From: JAAFHB01 sp963675995
GTDB lineage: Bacteria; Bacteroidota; Bacteroidia; Bacteroidales; Prolixibacteraceae
Assembly (NCBI GenBank): GCA_963675995.2
Contig: CAXXIY010000001.1
Coordinates: forward strand, 744,001 to 808,000
Length of the DNA stretch: 64,000 nucleotides
Reading direction: 5' to 3'
This document shows positions 25,402 to 34,955 of this stretch, one piece after another. The notes beneath the pieces were generated by a model. That model made no database searches. It was given only the letters and a program-made list of their open reading frames with translations, and had not been told where the DNA came from. Numbering within the stretch: position 1 is the stretch's first letter; each line of letters starts with the position of its first letter. The translations under genes were made by a program, and so were the position numbers.

Positions 25402-28227
25402 ATGGATGGAGAAGATAAAATTGTAATAAGAGGGGCGCGCGAGCATAACCTTAAAAATATCAATGTAGAAATCCCTCGTAATCAACTGACTGTGATCACA
25501 GGACTGAGTGGCAGCGGCAAATCGTCGCTTGCCTTCGACACGATCTACGCCGAAGGGCAGCGCCGTTATATCGAGACTTTTTCGGCCTATGCGCGTAGTT
25601 TCCTTGGAAATATGGAACGCCCCGATGTGGATGAGATCACAGGGTTAAGTCCGGTGATCTCCATCGAACAAAAAACAACTAATAAGAATCCCCGGTCTAC
25701 CGTTGGAACGGTTACAGAGATCTACGACTTTCTCAGGCTCCTCTTTGCCAGGGCGGGCGAAGCCTATTCTTACAATACGGGTGAGAAAATGGTCAAATAT
25801 ACCGACGAGCAGATCATTAATCTGATTATTGAGAAGTTCAACGGGAAAAGGACAATGATTCTGGCTCCGGTTGTAAGGGGGCGAAAAGGGCACTACCGGG
25901 AACTCTTTGAACAGATTCGTAAAAAAGGATTTCTCTATGCCCGGGTGGATGGTGAAATCAGGGAAATGACTCACGGATATAAAGTCGATCGTTATAAAAA
26001 CCATTCCATTGAGATGGTGATTGATAAAATGGTAGTCGATCCGGGCGATCGTAAACGACTTCGTGACTCTGTCGATATCGCGATGAAACATGGTCAGGGA
26101 ATTATCATTATTCTTGATGCGGAATCAGGCGATACCCGCTTTTTTTCACGTCATCTGATGTGTCCCACAACGGGAATTTCTTATAATGACCCGGCTCCTC
26201 ATAGTTTTTCATTCAATTCACCCCAGGGAGCATGTCACAAATGTAATGGTCTGGGAGAGATCACCGAGATCGATCAGGAGAAAATGATCCCTGACCCTAC
26301 GTTATCCATTGCAAAAGGTGGAATCGCTCCACTCGGTCCACTTAAGAACACGATGATCTTCTGGCAGCTCGAAGCATTGGTTGAAAAATTTGGGTATTCT
26401 CTCAAAACCCCTGTTGGGGAAATTTCTGAAGAGGCGCTCAATGCCATACTCTTTGGAACAGGAGACCGAATCCAACTAAAGAACTCACCATTAGGGAGTT
26501 CGATCGACTATATGATGACTTATGAAGGAATAGTAAAATATATCCTCAACCAAAGAAGCGATAGCCCCTCGAAGACAGCTCAAAAATGGGCTGAACAGTT
26601 CCATAAAAGCATGACCTGCCCCGAATGTAATGGTCAACGGTTACAAAAGGAGCCCCTCCATTTTAAGATCGACAACAAGAATATTTCGGAACTTGCACAA
26701 TTAGATGTTTGTGAACTATTTGATTTCTTTGATGATATTGAAAAACGACTCACCAGCCGGCAGTTGCAGATTGCAACTGAGGTGATCAAGGAGCTCCGGA
26801 CACGACTCCGCTTCCTGATCGACGTGGGACTTACCTATCTTTCGCTCGACCGCCCCGCCGGGACCCTTTCAGGAGGTGAGTCGCAACGAATCAGGCTCGC
26901 CACACAAATCGGATCACAACTGGTCAATGTTCTCTATATTCTTGACGAGCCAAGCATAGGGCTGCATCATCGCGATAATCTCCGGTTAATCAAATCGTTG
27001 CAACAGCTTCGCGATACGGGCAACTCTGTGGTTGTGGTAGAGCACGACCGCGATATGATGCTTCAGGCTGATTATCTGATTGATATGGGACCTATGGCGG
27101 GCATTCATGGCGGTGAAATTGTCGCAGCCGGCCTCCCTTCCGAAGTGCTTCAAACAAATACCCTGACAGCTCAGTACCTTACAGGTCAGAAAAAAATAGA
27201 AGTCCCTGCAAAACGCAGACACGGTAATGGCAAATCGCTAATCATCAGGGGAGCTGCAGGCAACAATCTGAAAAATATTGATGTCGATTTTCCTCTGGGT
27301 AAACTGATCTGCGTCACTGGCGTCTCCGGAAGCGGTAAATCGACCCTGATCAACGAGACATTACAACCGATCTTAAGTCAGTATTTTTATAAGTCATTGC
27401 TTGATCCTCTGGCCTACAGCGCCATCGAAGGGATCGAACATATTGACAAAGTAGTTCAGGTCGATCAGTCGCCCATCGGAAGAACTCCCCGCTCTAATCC
27501 GGTCACTTACACGGGTGTTTTCACCGATATCCGAAACCTTTTTACGCTGTTACCCGAAGCAAAAATCAGAGGTTACAAACCCGGGCGATTCTCTTTTAAT
27601 GTAAAAGGTGGGCGATGCGAAGAGTGCGAAGGAGCCGGAATGAAAGTGATTGAGATGAATTTTCTCCCCGACGTGTATGTCCATTGCGATAAGTGTAACG
27701 GGAAAAGGTACAACCGCGAAACACTCGAAGTGCGTTTTAAGGGAAAGTCGATCAGTGATGTGCTCGATATGACCATCAATCAGGGGGTCGAATTTTTCGA
27801 GAGCATCCCGGCAATTGTCCACCGCCTGCGCACTTTACAGGAGGTCGGTTTGGGCTATATCACCTTAGGGCAATCCTCCACCACCTTGTCTGGCGGCGAG
27901 TCACAAAGGGTGAAGCTGGCAACCGAGTTAAGTAAACGCGATACGGGGATGACCCTTTATATCCTCGACGAACCCACCACTGGACTCCATTTCGAAGATA
28001 TCAGGGTGTTGCTCGAAGTACTCAACAAATTGGTTGATAAAGGGAATACGGTAATCGTGATTGAGCACAATATGGAGGTGATTAAAGTTGCTGATCATAT
28101 TATCGATATCGGTCCCGAAGGGGGAAAAGATGGAGGTCGCCTGTTGTGCAACGGTTCACCCGAAGAGATCATGGTTCTCGAGCAATCCTATACCGCAAGA
28201 TACCTAAAAGAGGAGATGGGAAAGTAA
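25402..28227 (+). CDS. uvrA: Excinuclease ABC subunit UvrA
   Basis: Damage-recognition ATPase of nucleotide excision repair, 941 residues, a full-length UvrA. Two ABC ATPase modules are visible: first Walker A TGLSGSGKSSLAFDT, signature LSGGESQRIRLATQIGS and Walker B VLYILDEPSIGLHH; second Walker A TGVSGSGKSTLINET, signature LSGGESQRVKLATEL and Walker B LYILDEPTTGLHF. Zinc-binding Cys pairs occur as CHKCNG, CPECNG, CEECEG and CDKCNG. The start IVIRGAREHNLKNINVEIPR is typical. It lies 33 bases after the transglycosylase gene. No LexA-like box was evident upstream. Confidence 0.97.
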   Translation: MDGEDKIVIRGAREHNLKNINVEIPRNQLTVITGLSGSGKSSLAFDTIYAEGQRRYIETFSAYARSFLGNMERPDVDEITGLSPVISIEQKTTNKNPRSTVGTVTEIYDFLRLLFARAGEAYSYNTGEKMVKYTDEQIINLIIEKFNGKRTMILAPVVRGRKGHYRELFEQIRKKGFLYARVDGEIREMTHGYKVDRYKNHSIEMVIDKMVVDPGDRKRLRDSVDIAMKHGQGIIIILDAESGDTRFFSRHLMCPTTGISYNDPAPHSFSFNSPQGACHKCNGLGEITEIDQEKMIPDPTLSIAKGGIAPLGPLKNTMIFWQLEALVEKFGYSLKTPVGEISEEALNAILFGTGDRIQLKNSPLGSSIDYMMTYEGIVKYILNQRSDSPSKTAQKWAEQFHKSMTCPECNGQRLQKEPLHFKIDNKNISELAQLDVCELFDFFDDIEKRLTSRQLQIATEVIKELRTRLRFLIDVGLTYLSLDRPAGTLSGGESQRIRLATQIGSQLVNVLYILDEPSIGLHHRDNLRLIKSLQQLRDTGNSVVVVEHDRDMMLQADYLIDMGPMAGIHGGEIVAAGLPSEVLQTNTLTAQYLTGQKKIEVPAKRRHGNGKSLIIRGAAGNNLKNIDVDFPLGKLICVTGVSGSGKSTLINETLQPILSQYFYKSLLDPLAYSAIEGIEHIDKVVQVDQSPIGRTPRSNPVTYTGVFTDIRNLFTLLPEAKIRGYKPGRFSFNVKGGRCEECEGAGMKVIEMNFLPDVYVHCDKCNGKRYNRETLEVRFKGKSISDVLDMTINQGVEFFESIPAIVHRLRTLQEVGLGYITLGQSSTTLSGGESQRVKLATELSKRDTGMTLYILDEPTTGLHFEDIRVLLEVLNKLVDKGNTVIVIEHNMEVIKVADHIIDIGPEGGKDGGRLLCNGSPEEIMVLEQSYTARYLKEEMGK

Positions 28228-28572
28228 ACCCCCTTAATTTGTTGTTAAAAAAATCAACGATGTGACAATTCGGCAATTTGGAAATGAGGTAATTGAATAA
28301 TCTGGCAATTCATAAGAAATCATTTTAATAACGCAATTTTACCCTTTGTTGTCCCTGAAATCCAATATACCAAGACCTTATTTACGTTATCCTTTCCAGT
28401 CCGGGCCCAACTTGTTAATGTCAACTCAAAGCCATACCCAGATTACCAATAATAAACCAAATTCGAATCACCAAAATCCCTAATCAAATACTACCTTTGA
28501 ACAGCCAATCTCCGTATTGACTATCGATCTCAAAGAATCACAGAAATACAACAATAATTCAGCATTATATTC
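28228..28572. other. Intergenic region upstream of the subtilase gene
   Basis: A gap of 345 bases. A -7-type box TACCTTTG lies at 28492-28499, 74 bases before the next ATG, without a clear -33 box. The stretch 28266-28312 holds copies of a short AATTGCC-type motif that also occurs at 40121-40173. No ORF or RNA gene is seen, and no strong terminator follows uvrA. Confidence 0.5.
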
Positions 28573-30219
28573 ATGCGAACCAGGCTCTTTCTAATCGTGA
28601 TCTTTTTAATGGTTGGGAAGAGCTCCTTTGCCCAAACCCCCTCTAAAAATTCATATTGGGTAAAGCTAAAAGACAAAAGTGGAACACTTTATCAAATCAG
28701 TCATCCGGAAGCTTTCCTCTCAACAAGGTCCATCAACAGGCGGATCAGGCAAAATATTCCGATCGATCAGACCGATCTGCCTGTCTCTGCAGTATATCTT
28801 GATACCCTTAAAAATCGCGGAGTTGAAGTAGTTCATACCTCGAAATGGCTCAACGGGGTAACCGTTAAAACTGCGGATACCACACTGATCAAAAAGATTG
28901 CCGCACTTTCGTTTGTCTCCTCTGTTCAACTGACTAAACCGGCTATTCCACAGAAATCAGTCATCTTCAAATTCCAGGAAAACCAATTGCAAACATTATA
29001 CAATCCACTGAATTATGGTTCAGCTATTGGCCAGCTTACCCAGCTAAACGGTCAGTACCTTCACAACAAAGGCTTTAGGGGAAAAGGTATTCAGATTGCC
29101 ATTCTGGATGCCGGTTTCTGGCATGCGAACCAAATCGCAGCTTTCGATAGTCTGCGCTATTCAGGACGCATATTAGGCACGCGGGATTTTGTCGAGCCCG
29201 GATCGGATGTCTATGAAAAGCACTACCATGGAATGAGCGTCCTATCGTGCATGGGGGGTAATCAACCACTAACAATGCTTGGCACCGCACCCGATGCCTC
29301 CTTTTATCTGTTTCGCTCCGAAGATGATGTGACCGAGTACCTCATCGAAGAAGATAACTGGGTGGCTGCGGCCGAATTAGCCGACAGTGTTGGAGTGGAT
29401 ATTATTAATTCATCCCTGGGGTACTCAGAGTTTGACGACCCAAGGATGAACCATAAATATTCCGAAATGAATGGAAAAACGACCCGGGTAACTCAGGGTG
29501 CGAACATGGCCTTTCAGAAAGGAATACTGGTTTTTAACAGTGCAGGTAATGAAGGGACTAATTCGTGGAGATATATCATTGCGCCATCTGATGGAGTAAA
29601 TGTGATTTGTGTCGCTGCCGTTGATAAGAATGGCATACGCGCCTCTTTCAGCTCTGTTGGTCCGCCATTGGGTATTGCGATCAAACCCAATGTGGCGGCA
29701 ACAGGATTGTCAACATTTCTCATCACCAGTACAGGTAGTCCGGGTTCCTCAAGCGGAACCTCCTTCTCATCACCGGTCATGGCCGGAATGGGGGCTTGTT
29801 TGCTTCAGTCCAATCCCTATGCAACGGCAAAACTGATCAAAGTAGCTATTGAACAGAGCAGTAGCATCTACAATAAGCCCGACACATTGCTGGGTTACGG
29901 AATCCCTGATTTTGAAAAGGCAGACAATTATCTGAAATTAAATACTGCCGTCCCGCTTTATCACACAGCTTCGTGGAGCGTATCACCAAATCCGTTTAAC
30001 GACTATATCACACTCCGAAATCTTATTCCGGTTTCGGACGATAACTGTCTCATAAGCATCTACAATCTGAAAGGCATATGCTTATGGCAGTCGGGTGTCA
30101 CCCCTTCCGGGACCATTGTACTAAGAAACCTCTCTAAATTGCCCACGGGTTTTCTGATATTGTCTATACGGTACGGTGGGAAAGAAGAGCATCATAAAAT
30201 GATAAAAACGACCAATTAA
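28573..30219 (+). CDS. S8 family serine peptidase with type IX secretion C-terminal domain
   Basis: A secreted subtilisin-like protease of 548 residues. A type I signal peptide ends near SSFAQ (residue 21). A propeptide-like region follows to about 135 (YWVKLKDKSGT, FLSTRSINRRIRQNI). The catalytic triad is visible: Asp179 in IAILDAGF, His219 in YHGMSVLS and Ser397 in GTSFSSPVMAGMGA, with the oxyanion Asn in FNSAGNEG. The last 80 residues form a T9SS type A sorting domain: WSVSPNPFNDYITL ... ISIYNLKG ... LPTGFLILSIRYGG. The protein would be exported through the outer membrane and possibly anchored by A-LPS. The PQQ-like gene follows after eight bases. Confidence 0.94.
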   Translation: MRTRLFLIVIFLMVGKSSFAQTPSKNSYWVKLKDKSGTLYQISHPEAFLSTRSINRRIRQNIPIDQTDLPVSAVYLDTLKNRGVEVVHTSKWLNGVTVKTADTTLIKKIAALSFVSSVQLTKPAIPQKSVIFKFQENQLQTLYNPLNYGSAIGQLTQLNGQYLHNKGFRGKGIQIAILDAGFWHANQIAAFDSLRYSGRILGTRDFVEPGSDVYEKHYHGMSVLSCMGGNQPLTMLGTAPDASFYLFRSEDDVTEYLIEEDNWVAAAELADSVGVDIINSSLGYSEFDDPRMNHKYSEMNGKTTRVTQGANMAFQKGILVFNSAGNEGTNSWRYIIAPSDGVNVICVAAVDKNGIRASFSSVGPPLGIAIKPNVAATGLSTFLITSTGSPGSSSGTSFSSPVMAGMGACLLQSNPYATAKLIKVAIEQSSSIYNKPDTLLGYGIPDFEKADNYLKLNTAVPLYHTASWSVSPNPFNDYITLRNLIPVSDDNCLISIYNLKGICLWQSGVTPSGTIVLRNLSKLPTGFLILSIRYGGKEEHHKMIKTTN

Positions 30220-30227
30220 ATTGAACG

Positions 30228-31442
30228 ATGAGATCACTTATTCTTGCACTACCTTTATTTTTTGTGATTGTGGCTTGCTCCCGCCAACCCGAAATTGCAC
30301 AATGGCGCGGTCCAAACCGGGATGGGATCTATCCCGGGAAAGGATTACTCAAACAATGGCCAAACGAAGGTCCGCAACTCCTTTGGAAAAGCGATCAGGT
30401 TGGCGACGGATATGGCTCACCTGTGGTGACCCACGACGCATTGTTTGTTACAGGAGCGATCGACAGCACTGCCTACCTCTTCTCGTTCGATCTTAAAGGA
30501 AACCTGAAATGGAAGATTGCCTATGGTCCCGAATGGACGATCGGATTTCCCGGCTCACGATCAGCCCCTACAGTAATAGATGACCTTGTTTATGCATCAT
30601 CGGGTAAAGGAGATATTGTTTGTATAGACCGGAAGGATGGCAATAAGCGATGGTCAGTCAATCTGTTCTCCGGGCTTCATGGGAAAAATACCATATTCGG
30701 ATATTCTGAAGGACTACTCGTCAAAGATCAGATGATTTACTGTTCACCCGGAGGCGCCGACACCAATGTCGTAGCGCTGAACCGGTTTACAGGAGAGTTA
30801 ATCTGGAAATGTAAGGGGAAGGGGCAACTCTCTGCCTTTTGTTCCCCAAGGATCATACAACGCGGAAAACATAGTGTACTGCTCACCTTTTCAGCGCTCA
30901 CGATGTTGGGAATCGATGCCGATAACGGCAAACTGCTTTTTACACATCAACAGGATACCACGGGAAATGTCCATTCAAATGCTCCAATTTATGAAAACGG
31001 ATATCTCTATTATGTAGCGGGTGATGGTAACCGAACTGTAAAACTGAAGCTTGCCGAAGATGGTGAAAGCGTAACAGAGGTTTGGCGTGCCCTCCCCTTC
31101 GATAATATTATGGGAGGAGTTGTTCACGTTGGAAATCGGCTGATTGCTACCGGCCATCGCAAACTGGAACTTATGTCGCTCGATATGACAAAGGGGATGG
31201 TAACCAGCCGACTTCCGATTGGCAGAGGATCTACGATTTATGCTGATGGAATGATTTATCTTTATGACGAAAAGGGGAATGTTCATCTTGTTGATCCCTC
31301 CGGAGATACCCTTAAGGAGATCAGTAAGTTTAAGATTACTCAGGGTACCAAAGAATATTTCGCTCATCCTGTTATCGGGGATGGCGTACTCTATATCAGA
31401 CATGGCAAGTGTTTACTGGCCTATAATATCAAACAAGAATGA
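30228..31442 (+). CDS. PQQ-like beta-propeller lipoprotein
   Basis: A 404-residue exported lipoprotein (signal LFFVIVAC, Cys17). It is built of PQQ/Kelch-like blades of the outer-membrane BamB and alcohol-dehydrogenase type. The start of the mature part, QWRGPNRDGIYPG, is the hallmark of a large Bacteroidota/Planctomycetes propeller family. Blade motifs include GDIVCIDRKDGNKRWSVNL, VVALNRFTGELIWKCKG and IDADNGKLLF. No catalytic dehydrogenase residues are obvious, so the role may be binding or scaffolding. It is eight bases from the subtilase gene and probably shares its transcript. It is paralogous to 56538-57770. Confidence 0.87.
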   Translation: MRSLILALPLFFVIVACSRQPEIAQWRGPNRDGIYPGKGLLKQWPNEGPQLLWKSDQVGDGYGSPVVTHDALFVTGAIDSTAYLFSFDLKGNLKWKIAYGPEWTIGFPGSRSAPTVIDDLVYASSGKGDIVCIDRKDGNKRWSVNLFSGLHGKNTIFGYSEGLLVKDQMIYCSPGGADTNVVALNRFTGELIWKCKGKGQLSAFCSPRIIQRGKHSVLLTFSALTMLGIDADNGKLLFTHQQDTTGNVHSNAPIYENGYLYYVAGDGNRTVKLKLAEDGESVTEVWRALPFDNIMGGVVHVGNRLIATGHRKLELMSLDMTKGMVTSRLPIGRGSTIYADGMIYLYDEKGNVHLVDPSGDTLKEISKFKITQGTKEYFAHPVIGDGVLYIRHGKCLLAYNIKQE

Positions 31443-31611
31443 AAATACCAATATTTTGAATCACAATAGGGCTCCTTAAAGAGCGGAGACTGGACTATGC
31501 AAGATATTAAACAAGGAAGAAACTGAAATTCTATCAATTTAAGCCAAGTTATCTGCTGTGACCTAATGGGCCTAATGGGGTTATCTTTAAGACAATATCT
31601 GTCATTTCAGG

Positions 31612-32067
31612 TCACTCCTTCATCCATTCAAAAACCCGGTAATGTTCTCCGTTCATACCCAGTCGGTTATAAACCTCCATGGCTTTTTTATTCGATTCAT
31701 CTACATATAAACGGATACCTTTCAGCGCCATGTCAGCAGCAACAAGGGTTTTAATATGGGAATAGAGTGAACCGTAGATCCCCTTCTTCCTGAATGCCGA
31801 ATCGACAAATACGGATTGAATCCATAACACTGTGCCGTTTCTCCAGTCGCTCCATTCAAAGGTGGTGAGCAACGAACCCACAACTTCATCTCCAACCACC
31901 GCTACATAATAAACGCCAAGACGTTCATCTCCCAGAACTGCGGTCACTCCTTTCCTTACAGTTTCCAGATCAAGCTTATAGTTCTCAGTTTCCCAGGCCA
32001 TTGCTACCTGAAACCGGGCAATCGGATCACAGTCGGAGTTTTGACCTTTTCGAATTTCAATTTGCAT
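31612..32067 (-). CDS. GNAT family N-acetyltransferase
   Basis: A 151-residue acetyltransferase. ATG 32067 (MQIEIRKGQNSD) is the normal GNAT start; the nine codons before it are extra. The acetyl-CoA-binding region is VLWIQSVFVDSAFRKKGIYGSLYSHI (motif A, RKKGIY in place of the usual R/Q-x-x-G-x-G/A) and the C-terminal GIRLYVDESNKKAMEVYNRLGM fits motif B, ending with a RVFEWMK strand. The substrate is unknown. It lies downstream of the lyase gene on the same strand, with a stable hairpin between them. Confidence 0.88.
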   Translation of the reverse strand: MQIEIRKGQNSDCDPIARFQVAMAWETENYKLDLETVRKGVTAVLGDERLGVYYVAVVGDEVVGSLLTTFEWSDWRNGTVLWIQSVFVDSAFRKKGIYGSLYSHIKTLVAADMALKGIRLYVDESNKKAMEVYNRLGMNGEHYRVFEWMKE

Positions 32068-32121
32068 CTTTCTGTTTATTGTCAAAAATAACACTTTATG
32101 TAAATAGGAATAATTCAGAAA

Positions 32122-32157
32122 CCCCGGATAAACAATCTGATGAGATGCTATCCGGGG
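32122..32157 (-). terminator. Intergenic hairpin after the lyase gene
   Basis: Perfect nine-base arms CCCCGGATA (32122-32130) and TATCCGGGG (32149-32157) enclose an 18-base loop. It lies between the lyase and GNAT genes. A T-rich stretch follows only loosely on the minus strand, so it may be an attenuator or processing hairpin and not a simple terminator. Confidence 0.45.
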
Positions 32158-32258
32158 TCAAGATTTATGGTAATTTATCGTTGATAAGTGAGAATAAGTA
32201 TTCGGTTTACGACACAAAACCCCAGGGTCTCCCCTTCACTCATTCCCTCCCACTCTCA

Positions 32259-33725
32259 TTAAAGGCTATCACCAAAATCCTCACGGAATTTTGCGACAAG
32301 TTTGTCCACCCAATCACCGATAGGTTTAAGCTTGCCTACAAAGAAACGGAGTACAGGTGGTTCTTCACTCCACTCGAGTCCTCCAATCAGGTGACGGTTA
32401 TCGTAGAGCCATTGGATACGGTCTTCGGCATATTTAATTTGCGATAACGTAAATACCCTGCGAGGGAACGCGAGGCGAAGTAATTCAACATCGGCCAGAA
32501 CATCATCCCCTTTGGCATCACGGACACTTGAAATCGTACCACGTTCCATACCTCGAATCCCTGAAGCAACATATAATGCAGCAGCCAATGCTCCTGCAGG
32601 ATACTGGTTTTGTGGAACATGAGAGATAAAGGCACCAGCATCGAGGTGGCATCCCAACCCTCCGGCAGGTGTAATTACTGGAATCCCCTTGGCATCGAGC
32701 GCATCAACCAGGTATTTAATAAATGTTGGTGAATGGCTGATCACATCAAAATCGAGGGTCTCAACCAGACCTACCGCCATCGCCTCAATTTCACGCACAC
32801 TCATACCTCCATAAGTAAGGAAACCTTCATAAAGTGGCACCCAGTCGCGCATCTGCATATAGATATCGTGGTTATTGGTACAAATACCACCTCCACGTGT
32901 GCAGCTCACTTTACGTCCCGAGAAATAGGAGAAGTCGGTGTAGCTGAGCATTTCATGAAGAATATCCTTAATTGGCTTATTCTGGTAACCCTCTTCGCGA
33001 ACTTTGATAAAATAGAGGTTTTCATTAATCAGACTGGTATCCATCAACACCTTGATATTATGAGCCTTTGCGATAGCCGAAACCTCCCGCAGATTGGCCA
33101 TCGAAAATGGCTGACCACCAATGAGATTTGTTCCAGCTTCAAAACGGATATACGCGACATTTTCGGCACCCCATTTTTGAATAACTTTATTCAATTTGTT
33201 GATATCCATATTCCCTTTAAAAGGAAAATCGCTCTTGATTTTCAGCGCCTCATCGGTATAGATCTCTTCAACAATACCTCCCATCATCTCGATATGGGCT
33301 TTAGTAGTGGTAAAGTGATAGTTCATAGGAATTACCTTCCCAGGCTTCACAAAGGTCTTCGAAATGATGTGTTCCGCAGCACGTCCCTGATGTACCGGCA
33401 AAAAGTATTTCTGGTTGAAAACTTCAAGTATCGTTTTTTCGAGTTTGGTGTAACTTGCAGACCCTGCATAAGAATCATCGGCAACACTCATCGCTGCAAC
33501 CTGATTATCGCTCATCGCATTTGTTCCCGAATCGGTCAACATATCAAGGTAAACATCCTTGTTCTGAAGTAGAAAGGTATTAAATCCGGCGCCAAAAATC
33601 GACTCCTTGCGTTGTTCGACAGGTAGTAAGTTCAGTTTCTGAACCACACGTACTTTGTGCATTTCGAGTGGAGTAGCATCACCACTATAAAACTTTACTG
33701 TTTTCAATTGTTCGAAATTCTCCAT
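32259..33725 (-). CDS. Tryptophanase / tyrosine phenol-lyase family beta-eliminating lyase
   Basis: A 488-residue PLP enzyme of the aromatic amino acid beta-eliminating lyase family. Shared motifs: FGAGFNTFLL, LTDSGTNAMSDNQ, HQGRAAEH (112-119), TNLIGGQP (199-206) and LRLAFPRRVFT. The PLP lysine is likely Lys272 in SGRKVSC. At the phenol/indole site it has GMERG (Arg395), as in tyrosine phenol-lyase, whereas tryptophanase has VEIG there; LRFF near the end also matches TPL. It differs from both in the PLP segment, reading MDTSLINEN where those enzymes have D-x-x-R. Automatic annotation would say tryptophanase; tyrosine or another beta-substituted amino acid is as likely. Confidence 0.85.
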   Translation of the reverse strand: MENFEQLKTVKFYSGDATPLEMHKVRVVQKLNLLPVEQRKESIFGAGFNTFLLQNKDVYLDMLTDSGTNAMSDNQVAAMSVADDSYAGSASYTKLEKTILEVFNQKYFLPVHQGRAAEHIISKTFVKPGKVIPMNYHFTTTKAHIEMMGGIVEEIYTDEALKIKSDFPFKGNMDINKLNKVIQKWGAENVAYIRFEAGTNLIGGQPFSMANLREVSAIAKAHNIKVLMDTSLINENLYFIKVREEGYQNKPIKDILHEMLSYTDFSYFSGRKVSCTRGGGICTNNHDIYMQMRDWVPLYEGFLTYGGMSVREIEAMAVGLVETLDFDVISHSPTFIKYLVDALDAKGIPVITPAGGLGCHLDAGAFISHVPQNQYPAGALAAALYVASGIRGMERGTISSVRDAKGDDVLADVELLRLAFPRRVFTLSQIKYAEDRIQWLYDNRHLIGGLEWSEEPPVLRFFVGKLKPIGDWVDKLVAKFREDFGDSL

Positions 33726-34061
33726 AATTGCTCTTTAATATTCGTTATTCGTAATTAGAAATTATTTTGCATATTTAGTCTCATGAGGATGCCGTAAATA
33801 CGAATCCTTCATAAATCAGGTTTTATCGCCGCGATTATACAACTAATTAATCTTTAATCAAAACAAGTCGAAAGACTTTTGAATTGTAACCTATTATTTA
33901 GAATGGGTATTAATTCGAAACTCAAACTGATTGAATCCCAATTGTTCTGCATCATTGGTGGTAATAAAGGGATTACCTTTCCCGGGGTAAGCGATGGTTT
34001 TCTTTATCCAAAAAAGGGTCAACAAACTTACAAACCTAATAATTAGCCGATTACACCAACA
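33726..34061. other. Intergenic region with a possible coding remnant
   Basis: A 336-base gap. On the minus strand, 34015 down to 33889 is open and reads like a protein C-terminus (WIKKTIAYPGKGNPFITTND, then EQLGFNQFEFRINTHSK and a TAA stop). No start codon leads it, and I cannot name the family. The remainder is AT-rich, with no promoter box that I can place. Confidence 0.4.
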
Positions 34062-34955
34062 TCAATCAGCCGAAAGGGCGAATTTCTGTTTAAACGAAAC
34101 CTTTTCAAACAGGCTGCTCCGCTCTTCGCTTCCGTTTCCACGATAACCACCGCCACCGGACATTCCTCCACCCAGCCGGCCACCGCCCATTCCGGATCCG
34201 ACACCACCTTGCCTGCCACCACCCATTCCTGGCATTCCGCCTCCGGATCTGCCACCACCCATTCCGGACATTCCCATTCCGGACATTCCTCCGCCAGATC
34301 TGCCGCCATCACCTCCACCGAATGAGGGTCGCTCCATTGCATTAACTGTTATATTCAAATTTATCAGTTCATCCAAACGAACCGGATTCCCGTTAAAAAG
34401 CTCTTTTAATGGAATAGAAATCTCATATACAATATGTTGGTCATTATCTGCCCCAATTGCAATATCAATACCATTTCGATTGTTTAACATCACCTGATCC
34501 ACACCTGATTGAAATCCCCTGGTTCCAATTGAGGGAATCTGCTCCTGGTAGGATGTAATAAAAGGGTTACCCTTGATTTTTTTCTCCATCGAACCAGCAC
34601 CTCTTCTATCTCCTAGCCAAGCCATCTTCGTTGCCGGAAATGTAAGTTTTGACTTAAACTTTTTATTCTTTTCTTTCGAAAATAGTTCAATGGACCAACC
34701 CGCACTCATCAGCTTTCTCATTTTCATCTCTTCCTTATTCGTAAAAATGAAATAAAGGTTTTGTTCATTATTGGAGATATCAAACATCAATCCGGTTTTG
34801 TCATCATAAAAATTCAGAGGTTTATTCCATTCATTATCATTTCCATCAATGAGAATCGTCTTCCCTTTCATCCTCGATTTTATTACGTCATTCTGAGCCA
34901 TTACATTCATGTTTAACATTAAGAACTGGACGAGGAGCAGCGTGAAGATTTTCAT
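34062..34955 (-). CDS. Exported protein with Gly/Met-rich low-complexity C-region
   Basis: A 297-residue protein. The signal peptide ends NVMAQN (about residue 21). Residues about 30-205 look like a CBM9/DOMON-type beta sandwich (TILIDGNDNEWNKPLNF, LMFDISNNEQNLYFIF, YEISIPLKELF), seen in other exported Bacteroidota proteins that begin with an IDG-x-x-x-EW motif. From about 213 to 275 the chain is almost only Gly, Met, Ser and Arg in imperfect repeats such as GGGMSGMGMSG, GGGRSGGGMPGMGG and GGGRLGGGMSGG. A short tail SLFEKVSFKQKFALSAD closes it. The function is unknown; the flexible Met-rich region could bind copper or another soft metal. Confidence 0.75.
   Translation of the reverse strand: MKIFTLLLVQFLMLNMNVMAQNDVIKSRMKGKTILIDGNDNEWNKPLNFYDDKTGLMFDISNNEQNLYFIFTNKEEMKMRKLMSAGWSIELFSKEKNKKFKSKLTFPATKMAWLGDRRGAGSMEKKIKGNPFITSYQEQIPSIGTRGFQSGVDQVMLNNRNGIDIAIGADNDQHIVYEISIPLKELFNGNPVRLDELINLNITVNAMERPSFGGGDGGRSGGGMSGMGMSGMGGGRSGGGMPGMGGGRQGGVGSGMGGGRLGGGMSGGGGYRGNGSEERSSLFEKVSFKQKFALSAD

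Noticed and set aside
32733..33572. A 279-codon open frame on the plus strand opposite the aromatic lyase gene
   Set aside because: It is entirely antisense to a well-conserved PLP enzyme, has His/Ile-rich composition and no recognisable domain; it is a codon-bias shadow.
34125..34325. Possible CRISPR-like array
   Set aside because: Repeat units are short, imperfect and in frame with a Gly/Met-rich protein; there are no unique spacers. No CRISPR array is present anywhere in the window.
34043..34342. Open frame rich in Glu, Trp and Val opposite or beside the Gly/Met-rich region
   Set aside because: It is a frame shadow of the repetitive Gly/Met tract in 34062-34955.
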